Shown here: positions 21,563-30,806 of the stretch, one piece after another
Position numbering within the stretch: the first letter of the stretch is position 1
How the letters are laid out: the number at the start of each line of letters is the position of its first letter
From: an uncultured beta proteobacterium
Lineage (GTDB): Bacteria; Pseudomonadota; Gammaproteobacteria; Burkholderiales; Burkholderiaceae_B
Length of the DNA: 64,000 nucleotides
Direction of reading: 5' to 3'
NCBI GenBank assembly: GCA_903903735.1
Contig: CAIUZV010000267.1
Coordinates: 1-64,000, forward strand
The notes under the pieces: generated by a model
Told to the model about the DNA's origin: nothing
Seen by the model: only the letters and a program-made list of their open reading frames with translations
Database searches by the model: none
Made by a program: the position numbers and the translations under genes

Positions 21563-23503
21563 GTGTTGGAACACTATGACGGATTTGATGCCATCGCTGA
21601 AGCGTGGCGCGAGGGGCTCACCCCCGACCCACTGTTGACAGTGTCTGAATGGGCAGATCAGTACCGAGTGCTCTCGGGAAAGTCGGCCTCGGAGCCGGGC
21701 AAGTGGCGAACCAATCGCACGCCTTATCTCAAGGAGATCATGGACTGTCTCTCGCCAACATCACCCGTCGAGCGGGTGGTGTTCATGAAAGGCGCGCAGG
21801 TCGGCGGCACAGAGTGCGGCAACAACTGGATTGGCTATGTCATCCATTTGGCCCCTGGTCCCATGATGGCTGTTGCGCCGACGGTCGAGATGGCCAAGCG
21901 CAACTCCAAACAGCGGATTGATCCACTGATCGAAGAAAGCCCGACGCTCTCTAGTTTGATCGCACCCGCACGGGCGCGCGATTCTGGAAACACCATCCTG
22001 GGTAAAGAGTTCCGTGGCGGCGTGCTGGTGATGACAGGCGCAAACAGCGCCGTGGGTCTGCGCTCAATGCCAGTGCGCTATTTGTTTCTCGACGAAGTTG
22101 ACGGCTACCCGGGTGACGTTGAAGGAGAAGGTGATGCGATTGCACTGGCTGAGGCTCGAACCCGAACCTTTGCACGCAGAAAGATTTTCATCGTCTCGAC
22201 GCCAACAATTTCTGGAACGTCGCGCATTGAGCGCGAGTACGAGCAAACAGACCAGCGACAGTTCATGGTCCCGTGCCCGCACTGCGACCACGAACAAGTC
22301 TTGGCTTTCGAACGATTGATCTGGGAAAAAGGACTGCCCGAGACGGCGCACTACAAGTGCGAGTCGTGCGAGCAGCCCATTTACGAATACCAAAAGACCG
22401 AGATGCTCGAGCGAGGACGGTGGCAGTCATCGATTCCGGATTACGTTGGCAAAACTGTGGGGTTTCACTTGTCCAGCTTGTACAGCCCGGTGGGTTGGCG
22501 CAGTTGGGCTGACATCGCTGCAGCCTGGGAAGCGGCGCAAGGATCTGCAACTGCCTTGAAAGCATTCAAAAACACAGAGCTGGGCGAGACCTGGGTCGAG
22601 CAAGGCGAAACCCCCGAATGGGAGCGTTTGCTGGAGCGACGTGAGGACTACCGAATCGGCACCGTCCCACTGGGGGCGGCTTTGCTGTGCGCCGGGGTGG
22701 ACGTTCAGAAGGACCGCATCGAGGTTTCAGTCTGGGCATTCGGTCGGGGCAAAGAGGCGTGGCTGGTTGAGCACCGAGTGCTGGCCGGTGACACCTCCCG
22801 CGATACGGTCTGGCAGCGGCTTCGTGAAATGCTCGATGAGTCCTGGACGCATGCGTCTGGGGTGCAGTTACGTCTGAGTCGCATCGGCCTGGATACAGGA
22901 TATGCCACCCAAGAGGCCTATGCCTTCGTACGCAAGATGCGTGACTCTCGGCTGCTACCCATGAAGGGTGTGGCCCGTGGTGCTGCACTTGTCGGGTTGC
23001 CGACCGCTGTGGACATGACTGCGGGCGGCAAGAAGCTGCGCCGGGGCGTTCGTGTCTATTCAGTTGTTGGTGGCATTGCCAAGCTGGAGTTCTACAACCA
23101 TCTGCGCAAAACCATGGAAGTGACCGAGGACGGTGAGATCCTGTATCCCGCTGGGTACGTCCACTTGCCCAAGGTCGATGTCGAGTTCGTGCAGCAGTTG
23201 TGTTCAGAGCAATTGGTCACGCGCAGAGACCGCAACGGTTATCCAGTGCGTGAATGGCAAAAGATCCGCGAACGCAATGAGGCACTTGATTGCTACGTTT
23301 ATGCACGGGCAGCAGCGAGCCTAGCTGGTCTTGACCGATACGAGGAGCGGCATTGGCGCGAATTGGAAAAACCTCTAGGTGTTACAGGGCCACCTGAAGA
23401 CGCCCAATCAACCAAGCAAGAAGCCACCCCCAGCGGTGGCTTTGTTGTTTCTAAAGGACCACAACGCGGTAGGCGCTTGATTCGCAGCCGGTGGATGAAC
23501 TGA
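21563..23503 (+). CDS. Terminase large subunit, lambda GpA type
   Basis: A 646-residue packaging motor and nuclease. The ATPase part shows the Walker A-like MKGAQVGGTECGNN near residues 74-87 and the Walker B strand YLFLDEVD near 173-180. A zinc-ribbon insert (CPHCDHEQ and CESCEQP) follows, then the RNase H-like nuclease with metal-binding acids (ALLCAGVDVQKDRIEVSVWA). Length matches lambda GpA. The start is a GTG; no ATG is available in frame nearby. Its stop overlaps the gpW-like start by TGATG. It translocates DNA into proheads and cuts genome ends. Confidence 0.95.
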   Translation: MLEHYDGFDAIAEAWREGLTPDPLLTVSEWADQYRVLSGKSASEPGKWRTNRTPYLKEIMDCLSPTSPVERVVFMKGAQVGGTECGNNWIGYVIHLAPGPMMAVAPTVEMAKRNSKQRIDPLIEESPTLSSLIAPARARDSGNTILGKEFRGGVLVMTGANSAVGLRSMPVRYLFLDEVDGYPGDVEGEGDAIALAEARTRTFARRKIFIVSTPTISGTSRIEREYEQTDQRQFMVPCPHCDHEQVLAFERLIWEKGLPETAHYKCESCEQPIYEYQKTEMLERGRWQSSIPDYVGKTVGFHLSSLYSPVGWRSWADIAAAWEAAQGSATALKAFKNTELGETWVEQGETPEWERLLERREDYRIGTVPLGAALLCAGVDVQKDRIEVSVWAFGRGKEAWLVEHRVLAGDTSRDTVWQRLREMLDESWTHASGVQLRLSRIGLDTGYATQEAYAFVRKMRDSRLLPMKGVARGAALVGLPTAVDMTAGGKKLRRGVRVYSVVGGIAKLEFYNHLRKTMEVTEDGEILYPAGYVHLPKVDVEFVQQLCSEQLVTRRDRNGYPVREWQKIRERNEALDCYVYARAAASLAGLDRYEERHWRELEKPLGVTGPPEDAQSTKQEATPSGGFVVSKGPQRGRRLIRSRWMN

Positions 23504-23712
23504 TGACGACCTATACCAAAGAGCATGCACAAGCGCTGCGAGAAGCCATTGCCAGTGGTGAACATCGGGTGACGTACGACGGTAAAACGATCGAGTACCG
23601 AACTGTTTCCGATCTCAAACTGGCCTTGGCAGAGGTAGAAGCCGCGCTGGCATCCGACAGCGGCAAAACCAAGACCCGTCAAATCCGGGTCACCACATCT
23701 AAAGGGTTCTGA
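23503..23712 (+). CDS. gpW-like head-tail joining protein
   Basis: A 69-residue protein: helix (YTKEHAQALREAIASGEHRV), beta hairpin (TYDGKTIEYRTVSDLKLALA), then a helix and a basic tail. This is the fold and length of lambda gpW, which seals DNA in the head and prepares the connector for the tail. It lies between terminase and portal as in lambda. Confidence 0.85.
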   Translation: MTTYTKEHAQALREAIASGEHRVTYDGKTIEYRTVSDLKLALAEVEAALASDSGKTKTRQIRVTTSKGF

Positions 23713-23713
23713 C

Positions 23714-25216
23714 ATGGCCTTTTGGAAAAAACTCACGGCCTATGTGGGCTGGAATTCCGTTCACGAGGCTGCTGGCTCAGGTCGCAGGTCTCGTGTTTGG
23801 AATCCTGGTGATCCGGGAGCTGTCTCGGCGATGCTGGCCACGGGCAACCAACTGCGGGTCAAGTCTCGGGATCTGGTGCGCAGAAACGCCTGGGCGGCCA
23901 ATGCGGTCGACAGCTTTGTCTCCAATGCCATCGGCACGGGGATCAAGCCGCAATCCTTGGTGGATGACCCCAAGTTCCGGGAGAAGGTTCATGCGCTGTG
24001 GTGGCAGTGGGTGGAGGAAGCAGACAGCAACAACCTCACCGATTTCTACGGCCTGCAGTCACTTGCATGTCGGGCGATGGTTGAGGGTGGCGAATGCCTG
24101 ATCCGCATCCGCAATCGACGGCAGGAAGATGGCCTGAGTGTGCCGATCCAGTTGCAGATTCTGGAGCCCGAGCACCTGCCTTTGAACCTGAACACGATCA
24201 GTGCATCGGGCAACCAAATCCGTAGCGGCATCGAGTTTGATGCCCTTGGGCGTCGGGTTGCCTACCACCTGTACCGCGAGCATCCGGGTGATCCGAGCTT
24301 GACGGTCAATGGCAACGATCTGGTGCCAGTCCCAGCTGAGGAGATCGTCCATCTGTTTCGCCCCCTGCGACCTGGACAGATTCGCGGAGAGCCCTGGCTA
24401 TCGCGGGCCTTGGTCAAGCTCAATGAGCTCGACCAGTACGACGACGCAGAGTTGGTTCGTAAAAAGACGGCGGCCATGTTCGCTGGCTTTATCACGCGTC
24501 AATCACCCGAAGACCAACTGCTGGGCGAAGGTGAAGCGGATGAAATGGGCGTGGCCATGACGGGTTTGGAGCCTGGCACCATGCAAGTCCTGGAGCCTGG
24601 TGAGGACGTGAAGTTTTCTGATCCGACGGATGTCGGTGGCTCGTATGCGGAATTCCTGCGGGTGCAGTTTCGCGCAGTCGCTGTGGCCATGGGCATCACC
24701 TACGAACAGTTGACCGGTGATCTGTCGGGCGTGAATTACTCGTCGATCCGCGCCGGTCTCCTGGAGTTCCGTCGCCGATGTGAAGCCATCCAGCATGGCG
24801 TGATCGTGCATCAGATTTGCCGCCCGATCTGGCGTGCATGGATGGATGCCGCAGTGCTCAGTGGCGCACTGACAGCGACAGGTTATGCCAAGAGCCGTCA
24901 GTCCGCCAGAGCGTGGCAGGCGGTGAAGTGGATCCCGCAAGGCTGGCAGTGGGTGGATCCCGAGAAGGAATTCAAAGCCCTCCAACTGGCCATTCGCTCC
25001 GGTTTGATGAGCCGCTCTGAGGCCATCTCGTCCTTTGGCTACGACGCGGAAACGATCGACAAAGAGATTGCGGCAGACAACGCCAGGGCTGATGCGTTGG
25101 GGCTCGTTCTTGATACGGACCCCAGGCAAGTGGCACGCAATGGTGCAACCAACTCGGCTGCTCCCTCGCTTCCCCCTGACTCACCAAGCGCGCCCTTGGT
25201 AGATCAGCAAATATAA
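23714..25216 (+). CDS. Portal protein, lambda gpB type
   Basis: A 500-residue protein beginning two bases after the gpW-like stop. Family hallmarks include the N-terminal MLATGNQLRVKSRDLVRRNA and AANAVDSFVSNAIGTGI, the LQILEPEHLPLN region, VHLFRPLRPGQIRGEPWLSR, and the long helical LTGDLSGVNYSSIRAGLLEF. Twelve copies form the DNA gate at one vertex of the head. The last 40 residues are low-complexity and may be processed by the adjacent protease, as in lambda. Confidence 0.95.
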   Translation: MAFWKKLTAYVGWNSVHEAAGSGRRSRVWNPGDPGAVSAMLATGNQLRVKSRDLVRRNAWAANAVDSFVSNAIGTGIKPQSLVDDPKFREKVHALWWQWVEEADSNNLTDFYGLQSLACRAMVEGGECLIRIRNRRQEDGLSVPIQLQILEPEHLPLNLNTISASGNQIRSGIEFDALGRRVAYHLYREHPGDPSLTVNGNDLVPVPAEEIVHLFRPLRPGQIRGEPWLSRALVKLNELDQYDDAELVRKKTAAMFAGFITRQSPEDQLLGEGEADEMGVAMTGLEPGTMQVLEPGEDVKFSDPTDVGGSYAEFLRVQFRAVAVAMGITYEQLTGDLSGVNYSSIRAGLLEFRRRCEAIQHGVIVHQICRPIWRAWMDAAVLSGALTATGYAKSRQSARAWQAVKWIPQGWQWVDPEKEFKALQLAIRSGLMSRSEAISSFGYDAETIDKEIAADNARADALGLVLDTDPRQVARNGATNSAAPSLPPDSPSAPLVDQQI

Positions 25217-25229
25217 AACCAGAGGACCT

Positions 25230-26624
25230 ATGAACCACATCTCGTCGATGCCGCATTTGGCATCGCGAATCTTTGGCACGCCCCTACTGATTCACCCCAG
25301 AAAACTGGATGTGATTCTCTCGGTGCTTGGCCCCCGCTTGGGAGTGGCCATGTCAGACGATTCGCAACAACTCATCAAGCACTTGGCTGCGCAGGCCCCG
25401 CCTGCCAATCCAACCTCGTTGACATCGAACATCGCAGTCATCAGCGTGTCCGGCACTTTGGTGCGGCGAGCGGCAGCGGTCGATGCGGCCTCGGGCCTGA
25501 CCAGTTACTCGGCCATCAGTGCGCAGCTTGCGCAGGCGGTTCGGGATCCTGCAGTCAATGCGATCTTGCTGGACATTGACTCACCAGGCGGCGAAGCCGG
25601 TGGTGCTTTTGATCTGGCAGACCAGATCGTGGCGGCTCGGCAGATCAAACCCATCTGGGCCGTTGCCAACGACGACGCATTCTCCGCAGCGTATGCCATC
25701 GCCAGCGCAGCCACCCGGGTCTATGTCACCCGAACCGGTGGTGTGGGCTCTGTTGGCGTGATAGCGCTGCATGTGGATCAGTCCCAGCGGGACGCCATGA
25801 GCGGGCTTCGCTACACGGCGGTGTATGCCGGGGATCGCAAGAACGACATGTCGCCTCATGCACCTTTGTCAACCGATGCGGCGCAAGCCCTGCAGGCCGA
25901 AGTGGACCGGCTGTATGGCCTGTTCGTATCGACGGTCGCAGCCAACCGAAACCTCTCAGTGCAAGACGTTCAAGACACCGAAGCCGGACTGTATTTTGCG
26001 CAAGACGCGATTGATGTCGGTCTGGCCGATGTGGTGGGGACGCTTGACGACGCACTGATTGCTCTGAGTGAAGAGCTCCAAACGAAAACGACATCCATCG
26101 CGCGAATTCAAGGTTCGGGCCGCAAGATGGGGATCTCCAAGCCCGGACCGTCCATGAAAAGGAGTGTTTGCATGCAAAACGATGCAACCCAAACTGCCGA
26201 TGGGCAGACCAACCAAGAAGAGCAACACCAACCAGCCGACCAGACGGGCACTGGGCCCGCACAAGATGGCGATGCTTCGCAAGTTGCAGGAAGCGAAGCT
26301 GGTGCACATGTGCACGCCAGTGCTGTAGCCCAAGGCCACGACATCAAGGCGGCCAGTGCCCAGGTGCTTGCCATTGCCGAGATGTGTCTTCTGGCGGGCA
26401 AGTCCGAGATGACGGCGGCACTGATCGAGCGTGGTGTCTCGGTTGACCAGGCACGCAAGGAGCTGTTGGCGGCCAAGGCCTCTGGCTCTCCCGAAATCTC
26501 CAGCCGCATCTTGCCCGAGGCAGGAACCCAAACCCAAGCCAAGCTCGAAGACAGCCCTGTCGTTCGTGCCGCGCAGCAGCGCGCTCAAAAGCAGCGTGAC
26601 GCAACGCAAGTCCCCCACCGTTGA
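25230..26624 (+). CDS. S49 capsid maturation protease fused to scaffold
   Basis: A 464-residue protein equal to lambda gpC with its Nu3 scaffold. The N-terminal two thirds have the ClpP/SppA fold: DIDSPGGEAGG near residue 120, nucleophile Ser152 in NDDAFSAAYA and general base Lys204 in GDRKNDM. The C-terminal third (from about 310) is Gln/Ala/Glu-rich and helical, matching a scaffold that shapes the prohead and is then degraded. A later in-frame ATG near 26172 could start a separate scaffold as in lambda (AAAAGGAG lies about 9 bases upstream of ATGCAAAACG). Start ATG is preceded by AGAGGA. Confidence 0.9.
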   Translation: MNHISSMPHLASRIFGTPLLIHPRKLDVILSVLGPRLGVAMSDDSQQLIKHLAAQAPPANPTSLTSNIAVISVSGTLVRRAAAVDAASGLTSYSAISAQLAQAVRDPAVNAILLDIDSPGGEAGGAFDLADQIVAARQIKPIWAVANDDAFSAAYAIASAATRVYVTRTGGVGSVGVIALHVDQSQRDAMSGLRYTAVYAGDRKNDMSPHAPLSTDAAQALQAEVDRLYGLFVSTVAANRNLSVQDVQDTEAGLYFAQDAIDVGLADVVGTLDDALIALSEELQTKTTSIARIQGSGRKMGISKPGPSMKRSVCMQNDATQTADGQTNQEEQHQPADQTGTGPAQDGDASQVAGSEAGAHVHASAVAQGHDIKAASAQVLAIAEMCLLAGKSEMTAALIERGVSVDQARKELLAAKASGSPEISSRILPEAGTQTQAKLEDSPVVRAAQQRAQKQRDATQVPHR

Positions 26625-26636
26625 TAGGAGAACCTG

Positions 26637-27014
26637 ATGACTGCCATTACCAATGACCTTACCTTGGGCGACCTGCTCAAGTACGAAGAGGAAAACCTGT
26701 ACTCCCGTAACCAGGTCACAGTGGTTTCCGGACAAAACCTCAAGCTCGGGACCGTGATTGGTCGAGTGAGTGCGACCCAAAAGGTCAAAGCTCTCGACCC
26801 TTCGGCCACCGATGGTTCAGAGGTCGCCGCTGGCGTGGTGTTGCAAAGCATCGATGCCAGTGCCGCAGAAAAAACCAACGGCCTGATTGTTTCGCGCCAG
26901 GCCATCGTGGCCAATCACGCGCTGATCTGGCCAGCTGCCATCACCACGGAAGAAAAAACCGCAGCCATCGCTCAGCTCGAAGCGATCGGCGTCCTCGTTC
27001 GCCAAGGAGTCTAA
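26637..27014 (+). CDS. Head decoration protein, gpD type
   Basis: A 125-residue protein with the gpD layout: flexible N-terminus (LTLGDLLKYEEENLYSRNQV), beta domain (VVSGQNLKLGTVIGRVSA then VAAGVVLQSIDASAAEK) and the end VRQGV. Trimers stabilise the expanded head. GGAG precedes the ATG; it lies between protease and capsid genes as in lambda. Confidence 0.9.
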   Translation: MTAITNDLTLGDLLKYEEENLYSRNQVTVVSGQNLKLGTVIGRVSATQKVKALDPSATDGSEVAAGVVLQSIDASAAEKTNGLIVSRQAIVANHALIWPAAITTEEKTAAIAQLEAIGVLVRQGV

Positions 27015-27017
27015 GCA

Positions 27018-28022
27018 ATGAACAATCCTTTCCAGTCCCCTGCGTTCTCGATGACGGCGCTCACCGCTGCCATCAACATCCTGCCAAACCAGTTCGGCAA
27101 GCTCGATCAGATCAACCTGATGCCTGCCCGCCCTGTGCGCTTTCGCCAAATTGCGGTGGAAGAGCGCAACGGTGTTCTGAACCTGCTGCCTACGCTGCCC
27201 GTCGGTGCCCCTGGTACGGTGGGCAAACGCGGTCGCCGCACGCTGCGCTCGTTCATCATCCCGCACATTCCTCACGACGATGTGGTGCTGCCCGAGGAGG
27301 TGCAAGGCTTGCGCGCCTTTGGCTCTGAAACCGACACTGAAACCATCGCGAATGTGATGGCCGAGCATCTGCAATCGATGCGCAACAAGCACGCCATCAC
27401 GCTCGAGCATTTGCGCATGGGCGCACTCAAGGGCGTGATCCTGGATGCGGACGGTTCGGTCCTCTACAACCTGTTCGATGAGTTCGGCATTGAGCCCAAG
27501 GAATTCAACTTCGCGCTGAACAACGAAAAAACCGATGTGAAGAAGAAGTGCCTGGATCTCAAGCGCTACCTTGAGCTCAACCTCAAGGGCGAGTACATGA
27601 CTGGCGTTCGCGTGCTGGTCTCGCCTGAATTCTTCGATCTGCTGACGGCTCATCCCAATGTGGTCAAGGCATATCAGTGGTACCAGGAGAGTCTGGCGCT
27701 GCGTGCAGACCAACGCACTGGTTTCACCTTTGCGGGCGTCACCTTCGAGGAGTATCTGGGCCAAGCATCCGATGTGGATGGCAATGTCCGCAAGTTCATC
27801 GCTTCTGGCGAAGGCCATGCCTTCCCCGAAGGCACGGTGGACACCTTTGCCACGTACTTCGCACCGGCTGACTTCAACGAGACGGTCAATACGCTGGGCC
27901 AGCCCCTGTACGCCAAACAAGAGCCTCGTGAATTTGGTCGCGGCACGGATCTGCACACGCAGAGCAATCCGCTGCCGATGTGCCATCGCCCTGGGCTCTT
28001 GGTCAAGCTCCTGGCCAGCTGA
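27018..28022 (+). CDS. Major capsid protein, lambda gpE type
   Basis: A 334-residue HK97-fold protein. Typical elements are the start FSMTALTAAINILPNQFGKL, VAVEERNGVLNLLP-like region, SFIIPHIPHDDVVLPEEVQG, LEHLRMGALKGVILDADGSV, and the end LPMCHRPGLLVKLLAS. It forms the icosahedral shell. The stop TGA overlaps the next start as TGATG. A 403-codon open frame on the opposite strand is a shadow. Confidence 0.95.
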   Translation: MNNPFQSPAFSMTALTAAINILPNQFGKLDQINLMPARPVRFRQIAVEERNGVLNLLPTLPVGAPGTVGKRGRRTLRSFIIPHIPHDDVVLPEEVQGLRAFGSETDTETIANVMAEHLQSMRNKHAITLEHLRMGALKGVILDADGSVLYNLFDEFGIEPKEFNFALNNEKTDVKKKCLDLKRYLELNLKGEYMTGVRVLVSPEFFDLLTAHPNVVKAYQWYQESLALRADQRTGFTFAGVTFEEYLGQASDVDGNVRKFIASGEGHAFPEGTVDTFATYFAPADFNETVNTLGQPLYAKQEPREFGRGTDLHTQSNPLPMCHRPGLLVKLLAS

Positions 28023-28357
28023 TGCCACACGATCCGTTTGCCTTGGGTGTCAAACGGCTGTTCGCAAGTTTGGGATCCCCGGCGCAGTACAGCACTGTGG
28101 CTGGGGAGACCATCGAACTCAAGGTCATCAGCAAGGCACCGGATTCGGTACAGGAATTCGGCCAATCACATCTGGCGGTGACCTCGTATCGGTTTGACTT
28201 GCAAGCGGCAGATGTCGCCCAGCCTCAAGAGGGCGATCGCCTGACGTGGCGGGGTGTCATCTATGTCATTCAAGGCGATGCGCTGGTTGACCGTGATCGT
28301 TTGATCTGGACGGTGAGCGCCTATCCCTTGCCCGACTATCCAGCGACGGCGAGGTGA
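28022..28357 (+). CDS. Head-tail attachment protein (gpFII-like)
   Basis: A 111-residue beta-rich protein starting on the capsid stop. It contains DRLTWRGVIYVIQGDALVDR and VIWTVSAYPLPDY-like strands, the layout of phage head-tail attachment proteins of the FII type. Position right after capsid supports this. It would form the ring joining head and tail. Confidence 0.7.
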   Translation: MPHDPFALGVKRLFASLGSPAQYSTVAGETIELKVISKAPDSVQEFGQSHLAVTSYRFDLQAADVAQPQEGDRLTWRGVIYVIQGDALVDRDRLIWTVSAYPLPDYPATAR

Positions 28358-28359
28358 GC

Positions 28360-29019
28360 ATGAGCGTGCGACTACTGGCTGCCCTGCAAGGCGATCTCTC
28401 CAAGATGATGGCGCAGGAACTGAACTCGGCTCGTGTGGCGGTGACCACAGGCGTGCGAGAGGCGACGCAAGGGCTCAAGAGTGAATTGCGCTCGCAAATC
28501 GAAGGCTCTGGCCTGGGCGTGCGTCTGGCCAATACCTGGCGTGGGGAGGTGTACCCGAAGGGACGCCCCAGCTTAGGCTCGGCGGGGCTTGTGTACAGCC
28601 GAGCGCCTGTTGTCGTTGCGGCGCACGACCAAGGTGCGTTGATCCGTTCGAAAAATGGATTCTGGCTCGCCATCCCGCTCCCCGCAGCAGGCACTGGGCC
28701 ACGCGGCAAACGCATGACGCCTGGTCTGTGGGAGCGCATGCGCGGTCAACGACTGCGCTTTGTGTATCGCTCGGGCAAACCGTCGCTACTGGTAGCGGAC
28801 AACTTTCGGGCCAAAACAGGCAAGCGCGCAGGCTTCGCGGCAGCATCTGCCTCCGCTCTGAAATCAGGACGGGGGCTGACCACAGTCCCCATTTTCTTGC
28901 TGGTACCGCAAGTCCAACTCAAGAAGAAATTCGACATCGCCAGTGCAGCCCAGCGCTGGCAAGACAGGCTGATGGTCTTGGTCACGCAGTCGTGGTCAGA
29001 AGAAAGCGCGGACACATGA
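28360..29019 (+). CDS. Phage minor tail/assembly protein resembling DUF6441
   Basis: A 219-residue basic protein. The ATG at 28360 follows GAGGTG; a GTG at 28354 overlapping the previous stop is an alternative. The pattern helical start, LGVRLANTWRGEVYPKGRPS, and GLVYSRAPVVVAAHDQGALI fits DUF6441 as I recall it. The position between head-tail attachment and tail terminator is that of lambda gpZ, so a tail-completion role is likely. No enzymatic motif seen. Confidence 0.7.
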   Translation: MSVRLLAALQGDLSKMMAQELNSARVAVTTGVREATQGLKSELRSQIEGSGLGVRLANTWRGEVYPKGRPSLGSAGLVYSRAPVVVAAHDQGALIRSKNGFWLAIPLPAAGTGPRGKRMTPGLWERMRGQRLRFVYRSGKPSLLVADNFRAKTGKRAGFAAASASALKSGRGLTTVPIFLLVPQVQLKKKFDIASAAQRWQDRLMVLVTQSWSEESADT

Positions 29020-29020
29020 A

Positions 29021-29467
29021 ATGACGATAAAAACCAGCCAACGAGAAGCGGCGCTGGGGGCTTTGTTCACGCTGTTGGACGGCCTTCCCCTGCAGCCTAG
29101 CGCCATACGCAGAAATTCATCTTTGCCTGAACGTCTCAGCGAGCACGCCATGGTGTTCCTGCGAGATGGGGACATGACTCAAGTCGACGTCACCTTGTCA
29201 CCTGTGACCTATTTGTGGGAGCACGCGGCAAGCATCGAAATCTATGTTGCACACCCCGAGGCCTCTGCCAGAGACGCGCGCATGGATGAATTGCTTCAGG
29301 CGCTGGGCACCTTAGTCTTGGCTGATCCGACCTTGTCTGGGCAGATCGATCACACCGAAGTGATGCCACCCAAATTTGAAGACGTCACACCCGAAGGGTC
29401 TGTGGGCATCAAGGCCTGCACGCTTGACGTGGTGATGCATTACGCGAGCAGCCATCCCTTGGCCTGA
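29021..29467 (+). CDS. Tail terminator, gpU-like
   Basis: A 148-residue protein with helical N-terminus (QREAALGALFTLLDGLPLQP) and alternating strands (VDVTLSPVTYLWEHAASIEI), then DARMDELLQALGTLVLADPT and a final strand. Size, fold pattern and position before the tail tube protein match lambda gpU, which caps the growing tail tube. Sequence families of this type are often left unnamed. Confidence 0.7.
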   Translation: MTIKTSQREAALGALFTLLDGLPLQPSAIRRNSSLPERLSEHAMVFLRDGDMTQVDVTLSPVTYLWEHAASIEIYVAHPEASARDARMDELLQALGTLVLADPTLSGQIDHTEVMPPKFEDVTPEGSVGIKACTLDVVMHYASSHPLA

Positions 29468-29501
29468 TCGCCCACAAACCTTAACTACCTGGAGATTCAC
29501 C

Positions 29502-30440
29502 ATGGCTCGTGCATATGGCGCGAACGCCAGCCTATTGGCTGCGTTTGAACCCACCTACGGAACCACACCGACTGGAGACTTTGGAAAAATTCCTTTTGTC
29601 TCCACCACCTTGGGCTCAGAACAGGGCTTGATTGCCAACGATCTGATTGGACTGGGACGAGACCCGAGTGCGCCCATTCGTGACGTGATCAAAGTCGAGG
29701 GTGACATCGTCATTCCCATCGATCTGCGCAACATCGGTATGTGGCTTAAAGCTCTCCTGGGCGGTCCAGTGAGCCTTGGAGACACTGCGCACACCCACAC
29801 CTTCGTTTCTGGCAACTCAGGTCTGCCGAGCCTGTCACTGGAGACGGGACTGCCGGACATCCCAGCGTACTTTTTGGCCTCTGGTGTGATGGCCAACTCG
29901 TTGCAGGTGAAGTTCGCCCGATCTGGCGCAGCGGATGCCACCTTGGGCCTCATTGCCCAAGGGGAGGTCAAGCGCACCGCCAGCGCAGACGTGACGCCCA
30001 CCACTTTGCCGATCACCCGCTTCAATCAGTTCCAAGGTTCGATCAAGAAGAACGGTCAGTCCCTGGGCAACGTGGTCGCTGCGCAGTTGACCTATTCGAA
30101 CAACCTGGCGCGTATCGAAACGATTCGCTCCGACGGAAAGATCGAAGGAGCCGACCCCACAGTGGCTAGCTTGACGGGCAACTTGGAGGTGCGCTTTGCG
30201 GATACGGAATTGATCGACGCCGCAACCAACAACACCCCGCTGGAGTTGACCTTCAGCTATGTCATTGACGCCACCAAGAGTCTGACTTTCATCGCGCATG
30301 AGGTCTACCTGCCAAAGCCCAAGCTCTCAATCTCTGGCCCCGGTGGCATTCAGGCCACCTTTGACTGGCAGGCTGCCAAGAACACCGCAGCCGGTCACAT
30401 GCTGACTGTGCAACTCGTCAATGACGTGGTTGCGTACTGA
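29502..30440 (+). CDS. Major tail tube protein
   Basis: A 312-residue beta-rich protein, starting MARAYGANASLLAAFEPTYG after CTGGAG. It has the repeated strand-turn pattern of tail tube proteins (VIPIDLRNIGMWLKALLGGP, then THTFVSGNSGLPSLSLETGL). The C-terminal region contains an Ig-like stretch (LELTFSYVIDATKSLTFIAH). The tube conducts DNA into the host. Its place just before the frameshifted chaperone is diagnostic. Confidence 0.9.
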   Translation: MARAYGANASLLAAFEPTYGTTPTGDFGKIPFVSTTLGSEQGLIANDLIGLGRDPSAPIRDVIKVEGDIVIPIDLRNIGMWLKALLGGPVSLGDTAHTHTFVSGNSGLPSLSLETGLPDIPAYFLASGVMANSLQVKFARSGAADATLGLIAQGEVKRTASADVTPTTLPITRFNQFQGSIKKNGQSLGNVVAAQLTYSNNLARIETIRSDGKIEGADPTVASLTGNLEVRFADTELIDAATNNTPLELTFSYVIDATKSLTFIAHEVYLPKPKLSISGPGGIQATFDWQAAKNTAAGHMLTVQLVNDVVAY

Positions 30441-30455
30441 AACCAAGAGGCAAAC

Positions 30456-30806
30456 ATGCTCAAACTCAATCTAAAGCGTGAGCCGTATTGGCTCGACCTG
30501 GTCCAAGGCGTGCGCATCAAAGTCAAGCCTGCGACCACCGCACTGGTCATGGCAGCTCGCCATGCGGCAGCCCTGATCGATGGCAAAGACCACGCGGCAG
30601 CTGGAGAGCGAACCGCCACCCTGATTACCGAGCTGGCCAAGGCTTCTATCTTGGCCTGGGAGGGCGTGGGTGATGACAAAGGCAAAGCCGCAGCCGTCAC
30701 GCCTGACGGGATTGCTGCGCTCATGGAACTGTGGCCAGTGGCTGATGCCTTCGAGCGTGAATACCTGGCGGCGCTCTATCTCTTGGATGCTGAAAAAAAC
30801 GGCTGA
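30456..30806 (+). CDS. Tail assembly chaperone, unshifted product
   Basis: A 116-residue helical protein (KLNLKREPYWLDLVQGVRIK, then LVMAARHAAALIDGKD and MELWPVADAFEREYLAALYL) in the position of lambda gpG. It binds the tape measure protein during tail assembly and is absent from the virion. Its last codons before the stop are GAA AAA AAC GGC TGA, which hold the slippery heptamer A AAA AAC. Most ribosomes should stop here and give the short form. Confidence 0.9.
   Translation: MLKLNLKREPYWLDLVQGVRIKVKPATTALVMAARHAAALIDGKDHAAAGERTATLITELAKASILAWEGVGDDKGKAAAVTPDGIAALMELWPVADAFEREYLAALYLLDAEKNG

Noticed and set aside
26817-28028. 403-codon open frame on the - strand
   Set aside because: Covers the decoration and major capsid genes on the opposite strand; low-information composition.
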